Positions 21,601-30,109 of a stretch of DNA of 64,000 nt are shown piece by piece. Numbering within the stretch: position 1 is the stretch's first letter; each line of letters begins with the position of its first letter. The position numbers were made by a program, and so were the translations under genes. The stretch comes from JAHBNG01 sp039028975 (lineage in GTDB: Bacteria; Chloroflexota; Anaerolineae; Caldilineales; Caldilineaceae). The stretch is taken from positions 1-64,000 of the forward strand of contig JBCCHB010000055.1 of the NCBI GenBank assembly GCA_039028975.1, written 5' to 3'. The notes beneath the pieces are model-generated. The model ran no database searches, was not told the DNA's origin, and worked only from the letters and a program-made list of their open reading frames with translations.

Positions 21601-24600
21601 TTGACTTTGCATAGCCTGTGAGGTGGCAGATTGGTTTTGGGTCAAATATGACGAATCAGTCTCTTCATTGGTCGTACTCTGGTTTCTGGTGGCAGGTTCC
21701 AGCCAGTATCGCTTCCGTTGGAAGGGATAAGTCGGCAAGATTTGGCGATTCCGTCGGTAGATGCCGTCGAATCCCTGCCAGTCAATCTCCACGCCTGCTA
21801 CGTAGAGTGAGGCCAGCCCGTTGAGCAGGACTGCCCAATCTTCTCTTCCCTTACGCAGAGAGTATGCAAAGGTAAATGGATCCTGATGCACAGCCGGATG
21901 GTTCTCAAATGTCTGCTGGGCAAAGTTGGTTAAGACTGGTATGGGGCCCATCTCTACCGAGGCGTTGATACCCATCTCCACAAGGCGTTGTAGAGCGGTG
22001 GTAAATTGAACGGGTCGATGCATTTGGTCCACCCAATAATCCTGCCCGTAGACATGATCGATAGGCAGATAGTCACCCGTTACAGATGAAATAATCGGAA
22101 GTTGGAGGGGCCGCCAACGGACGGTGTTGGCGATCTCTGCCAATTGAGGCAGAACCGGATTCATCAAGGGTGAGTGATAAGCGTGGTCGATGTACAGTCT
22201 CCGGGTCTCAATCTGGGCCTCTGCACACAAGGCCATGACAGCGACCATTGCCTCCGAATCGCCAGAGATCACGGTGTTGTTGGGGCCATTCATGGCAGCA
22301 ATGGCCACCGTCTGTTCATCGCCAACCTTTTGTAAGAGAGTCGCTACTTCGTCGGGCGAAGCCATAACGGCCATCATCTTCCCAGGATTAGAGAGGGTGT
22401 TCATCAGTTGCCCACGCTTGGCAATAAATGTAAGGCCATCTTCTAGGGAGCAAGCACCCGCCACACAGGCTGCGGCAAATTCGCCAATGCTGTGTCCCAG
22501 CAGAACAGCGGGTGTTACGCCCCAAGATTGCCACAGCTGGGCTACGGCAACCTGCAAGGCAAAGGTCGCTGGCTGAGCATAGGCTGGATCGCTTAACGGT
22601 TTGGCTTCCTCTAGCTCAGGGTAGAGTACTGATAGTAGCGGTTGCTCTAAGTAGGGTTGCAAGATTTCATTGCATTGATCCAGGGTCTGACGTACTTGAG
22701 GTTGGCTTTCATAGAGGGAGCGTCCCATATTGAGATATTGAGTCCCCTGTCCCGTAAAGAGGAATGCTAACTGGGGGACCGCGTTGATGGCAACGACGCC
22801 ATGTTTTTGGTTTGCGCTAGTCTCTCTGGATTCGTGCAGCAAGAAGTGCTGTAACTCGGTGCGCAGTTGCTGCAGGGTTTTGCCCGTTACGGCTACACGG
22901 TGGCCAAAGTGGGTACGTCCAGTGTTGGCCGTGTAGCACAAATCAGCCACGGGCGCGGCCGGATGGGCGTCAATATGATTCACATACTGGTTGGCCAACT
23001 CCTTTAACGCCTGTTCGGTCTTGGCCGAAAGCGTCAACAGATGGCGAGGGCGCTCCTGCACATCAGCCGCATTTCCCGCTTGATCAGCCTCTTTGCGCTC
23101 ATCTTTGTGTTCAGTTTGGGATAACCCCTCTTCAACAATAAGGTGGGCGTTGGTGCCACCAAAGCCAAATGAGCTAACGCCTGCACGGCGGGGGGCATCT
23201 ATAGCTACCCATGCTTGTGGTTCTGTCGGTATGGCCAAGCGGCTATCATCTAGCTTGATGTGGGGGTTCATTCCATTCAGGTTAATGTGAGGTGGAATCA
23301 TCTTGTTCTGAAATGCGAGAACGACTTTGATTAAGCCAGCAATGCCTGCTGCGGCTTCTAAGTGACCAATATTGGTCTTCACTGACCCCATCCAGCAGGG
23401 AGCTGCGGATGGTGCTTCTCCATCTAGGGCAAACTTCAGTGCATTGACTTCAATGGGATCACCCAGGGGCGTCCCCGTGCCGTGGGTTTCAATGTAGCTA
23501 ACTTGGTCCGGTGCGCAGTGTGCATTGGCAAGTGCTTTCCGAACAACGTCACTTTGGGCTGATCCGCTGGGAGCGGTTAGACCGTTGGTGCGCCCATCTT
23601 GATTGACAGCCGAGCCGAGAATGGTGGCAAGGATTAGATCGCCATCCCGAATAGCATTGTCGAGCCGCTTGAGGACAACCACACCACATCCTTCGCCCCG
23701 GGCATAGCCGTCAGCGTCTGCCGAGAAGGTCTTGCAGCGGCCGTCAGGGGCTATCATGCCAGCCTGAGCCAAGGCTGTAGACACGGTTGGATTGAGGATG
23801 ATATTGACGCCACCGGCCAAGGCCAAGTCACATTCGGCAAGGCGCAAGCTTTGGCAGGCCAAATGGATGGCCACCAACGAAGAGGAGCAGGCCGTATCGA
23901 CCATGATGCTTGGGCCGTGTAGGTTTAGAAAATAGGAGAGGCGATTGGCTAGAATACTCAGCGCACCCCCGGTGCCAGAGTACCCATCGACCTCGGCTGC
24001 TCCGTTAAACTGAAGGTGAGAATAATCACTCAGCTCGGCACCTACAAAGACGCCAGTCGCACTATTGTTCAGCTTCCCAGGTGCAATGCCAGCGTACTCT
24101 AGTGATTCCCAGGCGACTTCTAGCAGTAATCGTTGTTGGGGATCGATATACTTGGCCTCGCGCCCGGAAATATTGAAAAAGGCAGGATCAAACGTATCTA
24201 CTGACTGTAAAAAGCCGCCTTTGGTGGATCCGAGACCCATTCCTTCGTCGTTAGGAGCTGCACCAAACCAGCGACTGTTGCTGTAAACTGATGTAACGTC
24301 TTTGCCTTCTACTAAGATCTGCCAAAATTCGTCGGGGCTAGATGCCTGGGGGAAGCGACAGCCAAGCCCCACGATCGCAATTGCCTCATTGGCAGCAGTT
24401 TCTTGGCCGTGACTCTCACTGGTCAGCTCCATGTGAGGATTGGGAGCGCTAGTCGGCTCTGCGATCGCCTGAATGGCCCCAACCTGAGTGCCATTTGCAT
24501 CTTCTGCCTCTGAAATTGTGGTTTCCTCTGATGACTCAGTGGATTTGCCAGTAAGATGCTCGGTCAGATGGTTCGCCAAGTCTCTGATATTTGGATAATC

Positions 24601-26913
24601 ATAGGCAAGCGTGGGGGGAAGCTTGCAGCCCAACCAATTTTCTAGTTCGCCCGTTAATCCGACGGCTGTTACCGACGTGAGGCCAAATTCGACAAATGAA
24701 GAGGTAATAAGAATCTTTGCAGACGGTAATTTGACTTGCTCTGCAACTTTGATGATGAGCCAATCCTGAATTTCTGCCGTGGAGGGCATGTCGTTTGCGT
24801 TCGTCGTGGAGACTTCCTCTGCGGGATCGTTTCTCTCTGTCTCCATCGGTGTCTCTGTTTGCGCCTCTCCCTGTGGTTCAGCCACTGTCTCTAACTGGGG
24901 ATCTCCAGTGGTTTCATTCTCTGCATCTTCGCTACCATGGATAATTGATTCAGCGTTATCTGCTGTTTTTGGCTCAGCCTCTTCAAGCTCAGCCCCTTCA
25001 AAGAGAACCGTTTCACTGCCGGATAGGAGTGGATGGGGTAAGGGACCCCATGTTGCGATGGGCTTGAGGGTATCGTTTAGGTAGCCGGACTGACTTGCCC
25101 GACGTCGAATTTTACCGCTGGAGGTTTTGGGGATGGTTGTTGGCTTTAGTAGCAGCAACCCATAAAGCAGCAATCCGTGCTCTGCCAGGACTGCATTGCG
25201 TACGGTTTGGCCTACTTCCTCAATATCGACTTTACGGGCGTGGGTTCGCTCTACCTCTTGAACAATGACCAGCTTTTCTTCACCGTCATGAGTGATGGAA
25301 AAAGCTGCACCACATCCCGGTCGCAGGGCTAGGTGAGATTGCTCTGCGGTCAGCTCAATATCTTGGGGATAGTAGTTGCTGCCATGAATAATGATTAGAT
25401 CTTTGAGTCGACCCGCTACATATAGCTCATCATTAACCAATGCGCCCAAGTCACCGGTACGCAACCAGGGACCTTCGCTACTATCTGCAATGAACGCATT
25501 GAATGTCTCTTCGCTCAGTTCTGGTCTGTTCCAGTATCCGTGGGCAATGCCTTTGCCAGCAGCCCATATTTCGCCGATTTCTCCCTCTGCACAGCGCTTT
25601 AGGGTCTCTGGATTGACGATGGCAATCGGAATCTCTTCCACAGGGGAGCCACAGCCAACGAGCTGACGGGTTGTGGCCGTTTCGTTGGGGTTCCCTGGGG
25701 CGTCTGGCATTTCGTCGTTGCCATTGTCTGGAACCACATTATTAAGCAATTTCACACGTTTTCGTGTAAACTCATCGGCGAGGGCGATGGATATTTTGGG
25801 TTCTTTGTGCAGTTCGGAACCGGTCAGCATTAACGTGGCTTCGGCCATGCCATAGCAAGGGTAGTGAGCTTGATGGTGGAATCCGCACTCAGCAAAGGCT
25901 TCGGAAAAACGAGTGAGTGTCTCGGCCCGAATCGGCTCGGCACCATTGTATGCCGAGGTCCATCGGCTGAGATCGAGCTCCGCCTTTTGTTCAGGCGTAA
26001 TCTTTTCCATGCAAAGCTCATAGCCAAAATTAGGCCCACCGCTGTGGGTGCCTCCGTACTTTGTAATGGCTTGCAACCAACGCAATGGCTGCTGAAGAAA
26101 GGCCACGGGTGGCATCATCACACCCAACATGCCAGCGTAGACGGGTTGCAGGACACCGTCGATCAGACCCATGTCGTGGAAGCTGGGTAACCAGGTAACA
26201 GAGATGTCGCTAGGAACCAACTCGCAGCTTTGGCGGATGTATTGGGAGTTATGGAGCAAGTTCCCGTGGGAGACCATAACGCCCTTGGGATCGCCAGTGG
26301 ATCCAGACGTGTATTGCAAGAAGGCCAGCTTGTCGCACTCGTGCCCTTGATCGACCCAGCTTTCGGCCATCTCCCCTTCGATGTTGCTGGGAATCAACCA
26401 TTCTATCTTGCCTAGTTTGGCGAGATCGTCACTTCGCTTCTGCAACGATGCATGAATCTCGCCCGTTGTTAACGCCACCGCGGCTTGCGAATCTGCTGCA
26501 ATAGCGTGCAGTCTGGGATCGTGCCGATTGCGGCGGGGTGGATAGGTTGGAACGGCAATGGTCCCGGCATAGAGACAGCCCCAGAATGCAGCAATGTACT
26601 CTAATCCCGGAGGATAGAGTAAAAGCGCTCTCTGATTGGCTAAGTTCATCTGCTGAAGCTGGCCGGCGATCAAGCGAGCCTGCCTGTCCAATTCACCATA
26701 GGTGATGGAATACTCTTCGCTTTCGCCATCTTCCAAAAAAAGATAAGCAAGCACATCTGGATGTTCTTGCCCACGCCAGCGCAGCAGGTCAACAAGACTA
26801 CTGAGGTTGGATGGATCTTCAACAAGGCGTTCTCTTTCGAGACGCTCTTTTTCAAAACTATTTTTATCGAATTTGCCTGGATTGGGAGTTGAATTTCCAG
26901 ATTGTTGCTGCAT
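15649..26913 (-). CDS. Lipopeptide-initiating hybrid synthase FAAL-ACP-KS-AT-ACP-AMT-C-A-PCP
   Basis: This 3754-aa protein has the layout of mycosubtilin/iturin-type starter synthases. Rough residues: fatty acyl-AMP ligase 25-610 (YTSGSTGDPKG near 200, FHDMGLIDG); ACP1 (GLTSVTAV near 745); KS 840-1270 (Cys in VDTACSSSL near 1008, HGTGT, KTNIGHLE); AT (GHSIGEF near 1475, HAYHS near 1578); ACP2 (GADSLILM near 1846); class-III PLP aminotransferase 2120-2540 (Lys in YGKIIGGGLP near 2368); C domain (HHTVVDGWS near 2748); A domain (FTSGSTGKPKG near 3230); PCP (GGHSLMA near 3648). It should activate a fatty acid, add malonate, aminate the beta-keto group and couple the beta-amino acyl chain to an amino acid. 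The A-domain code by eye is D-I-W-E-L-T-A-D-D. Its acidic residues suggest a basic or diamino substrate, perhaps 2,4-diaminobutyrate (weak). Repeat-built linkers flank the aminotransferase. AAGGA lies seven bases before the ATG. Confidence 0.95.
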   Translation of the reverse strand: MQQQSGNSTPNPGKFDKNSFEKERLERERLVEDPSNLSSLVDLLRWRGQEHPDVLAYLFLEDGESEEYSITYGELDRQARLIAGQLQQMNLANQRALLLYPPGLEYIAAFWGCLYAGTIAVPTYPPRRNRHDPRLHAIAADSQAAVALTTGEIHASLQKRSDDLAKLGKIEWLIPSNIEGEMAESWVDQGHECDKLAFLQYTSGSTGDPKGVMVSHGNLLHNSQYIRQSCELVPSDISVTWLPSFHDMGLIDGVLQPVYAGMLGVMMPPVAFLQQPLRWLQAITKYGGTHSGGPNFGYELCMEKITPEQKAELDLSRWTSAYNGAEPIRAETLTRFSEAFAECGFHHQAHYPCYGMAEATLMLTGSELHKEPKISIALADEFTRKRVKLLNNVVPDNGNDEMPDAPGNPNETATTRQLVGCGSPVEEIPIAIVNPETLKRCAEGEIGEIWAAGKGIAHGYWNRPELSEETFNAFIADSSEGPWLRTGDLGALVNDELYVAGRLKDLIIIHGSNYYPQDIELTAEQSHLALRPGCGAAFSITHDGEEKLVIVQEVERTHARKVDIEEVGQTVRNAVLAEHGLLLYGLLLLKPTTIPKTSSGKIRRRASQSGYLNDTLKPIATWGPLPHPLLSGSETVLFEGAELEEAEPKTADNAESIIHGSEDAENETTGDPQLETVAEPQGEAQTETPMETERNDPAEEVSTTNANDMPSTAEIQDWLIIKVAEQVKLPSAKILITSSFVEFGLTSVTAVGLTGELENWLGCKLPPTLAYDYPNIRDLANHLTEHLTGKSTESSEETTISEAEDANGTQVGAIQAIAEPTSAPNPHMELTSESHGQETAANEAIAIVGLGCRFPQASSPDEFWQILVEGKDVTSVYSNSRWFGAAPNDEGMGLGSTKGGFLQSVDTFDPAFFNISGREAKYIDPQQRLLLEVAWESLEYAGIAPGKLNNSATGVFVGAELSDYSHLQFNGAAEVDGYSGTGGALSILANRLSYFLNLHGPSIMVDTACSSSLVAIHLACQSLRLAECDLALAGGVNIILNPTVSTALAQAGMIAPDGRCKTFSADADGYARGEGCGVVVLKRLDNAIRDGDLILATILGSAVNQDGRTNGLTAPSGSAQSDVVRKALANAHCAPDQVSYIETHGTGTPLGDPIEVNALKFALDGEAPSAAPCWMGSVKTNIGHLEAAAGIAGLIKVVLAFQNKMIPPHINLNGMNPHIKLDDSRLAIPTEPQAWVAIDAPRRAGVSSFGFGGTNAHLIVEEGLSQTEHKDERKEADQAGNAADVQERPRHLLTLSAKTEQALKELANQYVNHIDAHPAAPVADLCYTANTGRTHFGHRVAVTGKTLQQLRTELQHFLLHESRETSANQKHGVVAINAVPQLAFLFTGQGTQYLNMGRSLYESQPQVRQTLDQCNEILQPYLEQPLLSVLYPELEEAKPLSDPAYAQPATFALQVAVAQLWQSWGVTPAVLLGHSIGEFAAACVAGACSLEDGLTFIAKRGQLMNTLSNPGKMMAVMASPDEVATLLQKVGDEQTVAIAAMNGPNNTVISGDSEAMVAVMALCAEAQIETRRLYIDHAYHSPLMNPVLPQLAEIANTVRWRPLQLPIISSVTGDYLPIDHVYGQDYWVDQMHRPVQFTTALQRLVEMGINASVEMGPIPVLTNFAQQTFENHPAVHQDPFTFAYSLRKGREDWAVLLNGLASLYVAGVEIDWQGFDGIYRRNRQILPTYPFQRKRYWLEPATRNQSTTNEETDSSYLTQNQSATSQAMQSQPAQNQPSQNQPMPSQPLRDQPVRDPAIHQLTNGNRLKDVQAMGSRNILAELQTLAAKVLEIPLDEVNPQIPFLEMGADSLILMDTIRRIERTYGIQIAIRQVFDELTNLEKLAMYIKERLPRSSASQGQTTTNIEQKNMAVASSVVSAPVESNSAQSAQKLASHHQPTSAGPKPNGQNGTQNQSSQPVAPSAPPNQSQHNIQNISAVERLLSQQIDAMSHLMSEQLALLQGVTLEEASAAPVLSGHSDNGHPDNGYSGHQYNNQPTTDLPTTDLPTTDLPTTDLPTTDLPTTNLPTTDLPTTNLPTTNLPTTDSATAWLTPVQQEHLTDLIQRYTQRTEQSRALAQQNRPIMADSRASAGFRLSTKEMVYPIVGKQAAGSRMWDIDGNEYVDIAMGFGVHLFGHNPDFIQSALIEKAQQGFQLGPQNDLAGQVVRLICKLTGVERVTLTNSGTEAVMTALRMARTVTDRKKVVIFSGSYHGQFDGTLALADETGRSEPVAPGITPGTVEDLIVLDGYGNMETLETIRQHAHELAAVLVAPVQSRHPDVQPKAFLQALRQITQESGAALIFDEVITGFRLHPGGAQAWFDVQADIVTYGKIIGGGLPIGIIGGQAAFMDAIDGGQWRYGDDSYPTATTTFFAGTFCKHPLTMVTALATLRHLEQQGPALQEELTLRTARFVDRMNRFFVENEVPIHVEQCASLFYFTFKGNLDLFFYHLLENGVYVWEGRTCFLSTAHTEQDIDLIVEAIEKSVVQMRQGGFLPPLSQSAIANKLIVQSPSTLPIGRNGEKLLSNGINGTSNSASHNVAKYNDLGSTDSGPTDLGSTDPGPTDLGSTDPGPITVPTCEAQKQLWALTQMDPEGSLAYQLSYCVALEGDLDVALLKQASEILVSRHEALRTTISADGLHQVIAADVPVAIGMTDFVETGICKLSQEVQADRRKQWLKRLAHRAFDLTNGPLLAIDLLRADENYYYLNVAAHHTVVDGWSILRMMGELATIYSNVVEQQPLELAPATQYQELVHWQQTQQDSPEMAAHESYWLSKFEQGVPVLELPTDRPRPSLKTYRAGQKLHRLDSTLTSALRKFSGTHKATLFMTLLSAFTGLLHRLTRAHKVAVGIPVGGRPDETMNDVIGYCAHEIIIDSSLTDGLTFADYLTQQRNVVLDSYEHQDYPFAWLLNKLNAPRDLSRSPLVSAVFNLDPQSSVPNFAGLQAEPLWPECQFVDNDIILDVVDLGEELVLNWRYNADLFNPDSMERWAGYFEAFLQRVVDQPNVPVKTIELLGVKEQSQQLVEWNSTERAYPLDIAFHRLFEKQAAQTPDQSALVCGSEQMTYAQLNERANGLAEQLIQEGVGKDQIVALFSERTMEFATAVLAIWKAGGAYLPLDPNHPVDRIRQIIEQSGTKLVLASDELVIRAAEAGDLLETAPTVWNIESTLSTCQPSADLPLDGSPDALAYVIFTSGSTGKPKGAMVEMKGMVNHLFAKVEELALTATDRVVQNASQCFDISIWQLWSGLLAGGTTYIYSDEVAHLPQRLIEHTAADQITVLEVVPSMLRAMLDDGGNDSPDSSTELPHLRWLLATGEALPPELSRSWLTRYPGIPMVNAYGPTECSDDVTHHFIHKVPDAETMITPIGQAIANTQLYVLDEQMQPVPLGVAGELYVGGAGVGRGYLNDPERTAQAFVGNPFSQDAQARLYKTGDLVRYATDGSDGTIEFLGRLDHQVKIRGYRIELGEIENVLLQHELIHEAAVVAHSTGQENTLPADNRLVAYLAPQAEFQMNGSQMDEVETVSTIRGYLREQLPEYMVPAAFVLLEQLPLTPNGKLDRKALPAPSEFERQVETEYVPAQTATEQHVATLWQKALNLTKVGIHDNFFDLGGHSLMAIQIHNELISHFGDELVSEPKHGGNDGATENNQRKFSVIDLFRYPTVHLLAQFLDKGQPNEQEAFVKAPSAEEHAEMRKAALMKNKNNKRRRIGRRSTKVVNG
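19081..19170 (-). repeat. 30-bp tandem repeat, three copies, coding linker
   Basis: Three adjacent 30-bp units (19081, 19111, 19141; the last with two changes) encode GPTDLGSTDP-like decapeptides between the aminotransferase and condensation domains. The reading frame is kept. Confidence 0.9.
20661..20810 (-). repeat. 15-bp tandem repeat, ten copies, coding linker
   Basis: Ten contiguous 15-bp units encode PTTDL/PTTNL pentapeptides between ACP2 and the aminotransferase of the starter synthase. The units differ at only one or two positions, which is typical of a recently expanded or length-variable array. Confidence 0.92.
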
Positions 26914-27120
26914 CTTTTTGTCCTTATCTTTGCGCCAGCTTATTTTAGGAGCGAGAATTAAATAAGTTGGTCATTTGACGGGGTCATACCCGAACGAAAC
27001 GCGCAAGTTATTTACGGCCCATTCCTTAGCATTTTAGTATGTCAGCATTTAAGCATTCGCGACGCCGCTCTGGTGGTACAGTCGGCGAGTTGGTCAATTT
27101 CGCATAAGCTGACCGGCTGA

Positions 27121-27426
27121 CTAGCTGATGGCTGAGTAGCTATAATCCGGATTCATCATGGGAGCGTCGAGCACGACCCGCTCATCCGATTGCCTCTGAA
27201 TGTAGGTAATTGCCTCACCCAAAGTGGTGATTTGTGCTACCTCTTCATCATAGACGTTGATATCAAATTCACGTCCAAGCATGACGATAATCTCGGCCAT
27301 ATCTAGCGAGTCTGCACCCAAATCACCACGGATTGACATGTCATCCCTGATTTCACGTCCTTCAACACCGAGCAGATAAACAATTAACTCGCGTACTGTA
27401 TGGGCAATTTTATTCTGCCTGTCCAT
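27121..27426 (-). CDS. Free-standing acyl carrier protein
   Basis: A 101-aa ACP with the phosphopantetheine Ser in DLGADSLDMAE (about residue 41), close to the fatty-acid-synthase type. It lies between the FkbH-like gene and the starter synthase, in the same orientation. It is distinct from the FkbJ-like ACP further upstream in the operon, so the cluster encodes two discrete carriers. Possible roles are carrying a glycolytic C3 unit for hydroxymalonyl formation, or holding an acyl group delivered to the starter synthase; the sequence does not decide between them. The C-terminal 20 residues (from about VVLDAPMMNPDYS) extend beyond the ACP fold. Confidence 0.9.
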   Translation of the reverse strand: MDRQNKIAHTVRELIVYLLGVEGREIRDDMSIRGDLGADSLDMAEIIVMLGREFDINVYDEEVAQITTLGEAITYIQRQSDERVVLDAPMMNPDYSYSAIS

Positions 27427-27774
27427 ATCTTTACTCTCCTATATAATTACTTAAATCTTTACTATCACTGTCCGACAAAATTACCAAAGTCGTCATTCTG
27501 AGCGGGTCAACAAAGTGATTTTCGGGTGTCTGAGCTTTTGGTGGGGTAAGACCAAGGCACGGCAATGTTGTAGCCCGTCCTTTTAGGGCGGGAGGCACCC
27601 GATGTAACGGAGTTCCCGTCCTAAAAGGACGGGCTACGGTTACTCCACCCCACTATTCCTCATAGATCTCTATTTTCTTCAAAAGCGAGAAGATTCTTTA
27701 TCCGATCTGCCACGTTTGAGCTGTCAAATCAGCCGAAGAATCTCCGTTTTGCCAAAATGCTAGGTGGCAATTCG
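27427..27774. other. Non-coding spacer with long inverted repeat
   Basis: No gene is seen. The stretch holds the palindromic element at 27570-27637 with imperfect flanking similarity (GGTGGGGTAAGACC left, GGTTACTCCACCCC right). It separates two genes of the same operon, so transcription either reads through or restarts here. Confidence 0.6.
27570..27637. repeat. REP-like palindromic pair
   Basis: Two 24-bp arms (27570-27593 and 27614-27637) form an inverted repeat with one mismatch around a 20-bp loop. Each arm contains an internal short palindrome (CCCGTCC/GGACGGG around a T- or A-run). This looks like a bacterial interspersed palindromic element rather than a terminator, because no T-tract follows on either strand. 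Confidence 0.75.
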
Positions 27775-28878
27775 TTACTTTACAATCGTTAACTCTACAT
27801 AGTTGGGTACCGGCTGAACATTGGAGAGGTCATTCTCCAACAAAGCGTGTCCTTCTCGCTGCTCTACCTCAACAAACCCGCCAAACTTATAAGTGATGTA
27901 CATCATGCGGTTGCGGTCGTTAGAGACAAATTCTGCCTGTAACCGGACGCCTGCTTCCTTGGCTTGGGACATGATGTAGTTGAGCATAACGGTACCAACG
28001 CCTCGGGACATGACTCGGCACGACATCAACAAGAGCTTGACGCACCAAACAGATGTGCCGGTCTCTATGAGGGCAAGGCCGATAGTACCGTAGGTGCCAT
28101 ATTTGTCGTCCAGCTTGGCCACATAGAGCTGATGGGTTTCGCTTTGCCGAAAGGCGTTGAGTTCATCATAGTCGTAAGTGTAGCCAGTGGTATTCAGTTG
28201 ATTGGTGCGCGCCGTCAACTCTTCGGCCCGTTGCAAATCTTCCTCGCCAGCTACTTTTATGGTGAATTTCATATCAAGGGTAGCCAGAAATTCGTCGTTG
28301 GTTCCCTGAAACTCATCCGCAATCTCCGCCCTCGTAATGTCGCTCATGTACATCTGACGGCGTAGCTTAGATTCAGGTGTGATAAAGCGAATTTGGCTCG
28401 CTGGCATGCCGGGAAGTGCTGGGATATCCAAGGCATCGATGCAGAGTACCTCGGGATGTGCATGGGTTACTTCGTCTCGCTCAAAAGATTGATCGTCAAT
28501 GAAGGCCAATGTATCCAGGCCAATGTTGATCGATTCGGCTATCTGCTTGATCGAAGTAGATTTAGCGTTCCAGTTGATCTGGGGATAGAGAAAGTACTCA
28601 TGGATACCAAATTGCTCTAATTTGGCCATCGCCGCGTTATGATCATTCTTGCTGGCAATAGAATGTAGAATTCCTCGCCGATCTAGCTCTTTGATGATGC
28701 TAACAGTTTCTTCATTGAGGGTGACATGCTCATCTTCCAACAGAACACCGTCCCAAACTGTATTGTCCAGATCCCAGACAACGCATTTGAGGGTCTTTTG
28801 CTTCGTATTTCCTGCTACTTGAGCACTTGCCTGAACACTCTCTGCTGTTATCGTCTGTTCGATAGTTTGTACATTCAT
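27775..28878 (-). CDS. FkbH-like HAD-superfamily protein (glyceryl transferase/phosphatase)
   Basis: At 367 aa this matches the FkbH/OzmB/ZmaN class. These proteins take 1,3-bisphosphoglycerate, dephosphorylate it and load a glyceryl group onto a discrete ACP. The HAD motif VVWDLDNTVWDG lies near residue 35, followed by SIASKND (motif II region) and FIDDQSFERDEV (motif IV region, about residue 130). The C-terminal half resembles a GNAT fold, as in other FkbH proteins. Its neighbours are the ACP, acyl-CoA dehydrogenase and 3-hydroxyacyl-CoA dehydrogenase needed for the next steps to hydroxymalonyl-ACP. No FkbG-type O-methyltransferase is present in the window. Confidence 0.92.
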   Translation of the reverse strand: MNVQTIEQTITAESVQASAQVAGNTKQKTLKCVVWDLDNTVWDGVLLEDEHVTLNEETVSIIKELDRRGILHSIASKNDHNAAMAKLEQFGIHEYFLYPQINWNAKSTSIKQIAESINIGLDTLAFIDDQSFERDEVTHAHPEVLCIDALDIPALPGMPASQIRFITPESKLRRQMYMSDITRAEIADEFQGTNDEFLATLDMKFTIKVAGEEDLQRAEELTARTNQLNTTGYTYDYDELNAFRQSETHQLYVAKLDDKYGTYGTIGLALIETGTSVWCVKLLLMSCRVMSRGVGTVMLNYIMSQAKEAGVRLQAEFVSNDRNRMMYITYKFGGFVEVEQREGHALLENDLSNVQPVPNYVELTIVK

Positions 28879-28903
28879 CGTCTTAAAGATCCTGGTTATT
28901 GTT

Positions 28904-28945
28904 GCTGGTTATCATTAGCTGGTTATCAGTAGCTGGTTATCGGTT
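28904..28945. repeat. 14-bp tandem repeat, three copies, intergenic
   Basis: GCTGGTTATCATTA and two close variants follow each other, with a partial fourth copy just before. They lie between the acyl-CoA dehydrogenase and FkbH-like genes. No function is evident. Confidence 0.8.
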
Positions 28946-28987
28946 ACCATCAGCTACCAACCCCCAACTCCCAGTTACCGGCCACTC

Positions 28988-30109
28988 TTAACAATTCTGG
29001 GCGATAAACATCTGTTGAATTTGGGTACTTCCCTCGATAATCTCCATGACTTTGGCATCACGGTAGAATCGTTGGGTTGGGTGCTCATGACTACAGCCGA
29101 TGGCACCATGAAGCTGAACTGCGTCGCTGGCCGCTTGGCTGGCCATGGTCGACGCAAAGTACTTGGCCACAAAGGTCTCTGTCATGGCATGGGGAGAACC
29201 TGTGTTCATCAGATGGCCGGCTTGGTAACAGAGCAATCGAGCCGCCTTAACATTGGTAATCATGTTGGTAATCATCTGTTGCACCAACTGATGATCTTTC
29301 AGATAGGCACCAAACTGCTGGCGTTTGCCGACGTAGGAGCGGCTTTCGTCCAGGCAAGCTTGCCCGATGCCAACACATCCGCAAGCCACACTATATCGAC
29401 CATAGCCGAGGGCGGTTGCCGCGACGGCGGTTAAGCCAAAGCCTTCTTTGCTAACGAGATTCTCTTTTGGCACAAAGCAATCGGTAAAGCGTAATTCTGC
29501 TATCATGGAGGCTTTGGTCCCCATAACGTTGTGGATAGGGACAATCTCCAGCCCTGGGCTACCCTTTTCCACCAATAGTGCCGACGGACGGCCATCAACC
29601 TGCACATAGAGAAGGAATAGATCGGCAATCTGCCCAAAAGTAATCCATCGCTTGCAGCCATTAACCACATACCCATCTGGCTGTGGCGTTGCCGTCGAGG
29701 TAATCCCACTCGGATCGCTTCCAGCTTCCGGTTCGCTTAAAGCGAATGCCCCGATGGTGTTTCCGGTGGCTAGCCGGGGCAACCACTTAGCCTGCTGCTC
29801 GTTGGTACCCCATCGTGTGATAGCTTGTCCTACCATGCCATGCACGGTGAGCAAACTGCGGACAGAGGAGCAGCCTCGGCCTACTTCTTCGTGGAGCAAC
29901 CCGTAAACAATGGCATCTTTCCCTAACCCACCTATCTCCTCTGGCAACAGACCGCCCAGGTATCTGCGCTCTGCTAACTGTCCAATCAACCGCCTGGGAA
30001 TCCGTCCGTCTGTATCAAAGGCATCGGCGTAGGGCCGAATTTCATCATTCACAAAGGTGCGAAATTCGTCCTGAAAAGCTTTTTGCTGCCCCGAAAGGTC
30101 TAAGTTCAT
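28988..30109 (-). CDS. Acyl-CoA dehydrogenase family protein (FkbI/ZmaE-like)
   Basis: A 373-aa flavoprotein of the acyl-CoA dehydrogenase fold, the class that oxidises the ACP-bound intermediate during methoxymalonyl/hydroxymalonyl-ACP formation. The family patterns ALSEPEAGSDPSG (residues about 120-135), RQQFGAYLKDHQLVQQM, LHGAIGCSHEHPTQRF and EIIEGSTQIQQ are present in the right order, and the length is normal. Its ATG overlaps the stop of the FkbJ-like ACP (ATGA), which favours action on that ACP. General fatty-acid oxidation is an alternative for the family, but the neighbours argue against it. Confidence 0.92.
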   Translation of the reverse strand: MNLDLSGQQKAFQDEFRTFVNDEIRPYADAFDTDGRIPRRLIGQLAERRYLGGLLPEEIGGLGKDAIVYGLLHEEVGRGCSSVRSLLTVHGMVGQAITRWGTNEQQAKWLPRLATGNTIGAFALSEPEAGSDPSGITSTATPQPDGYVVNGCKRWITFGQIADLFLLYVQVDGRPSALLVEKGSPGLEIVPIHNVMGTKASMIAELRFTDCFVPKENLVSKEGFGLTAVAATALGYGRYSVACGCVGIGQACLDESRSYVGKRQQFGAYLKDHQLVQQMITNMITNVKAARLLCYQAGHLMNTGSPHAMTETFVAKYFASTMASQAASDAVQLHGAIGCSHEHPTQRFYRDAKVMEIIEGSTQIQQMFIAQNC

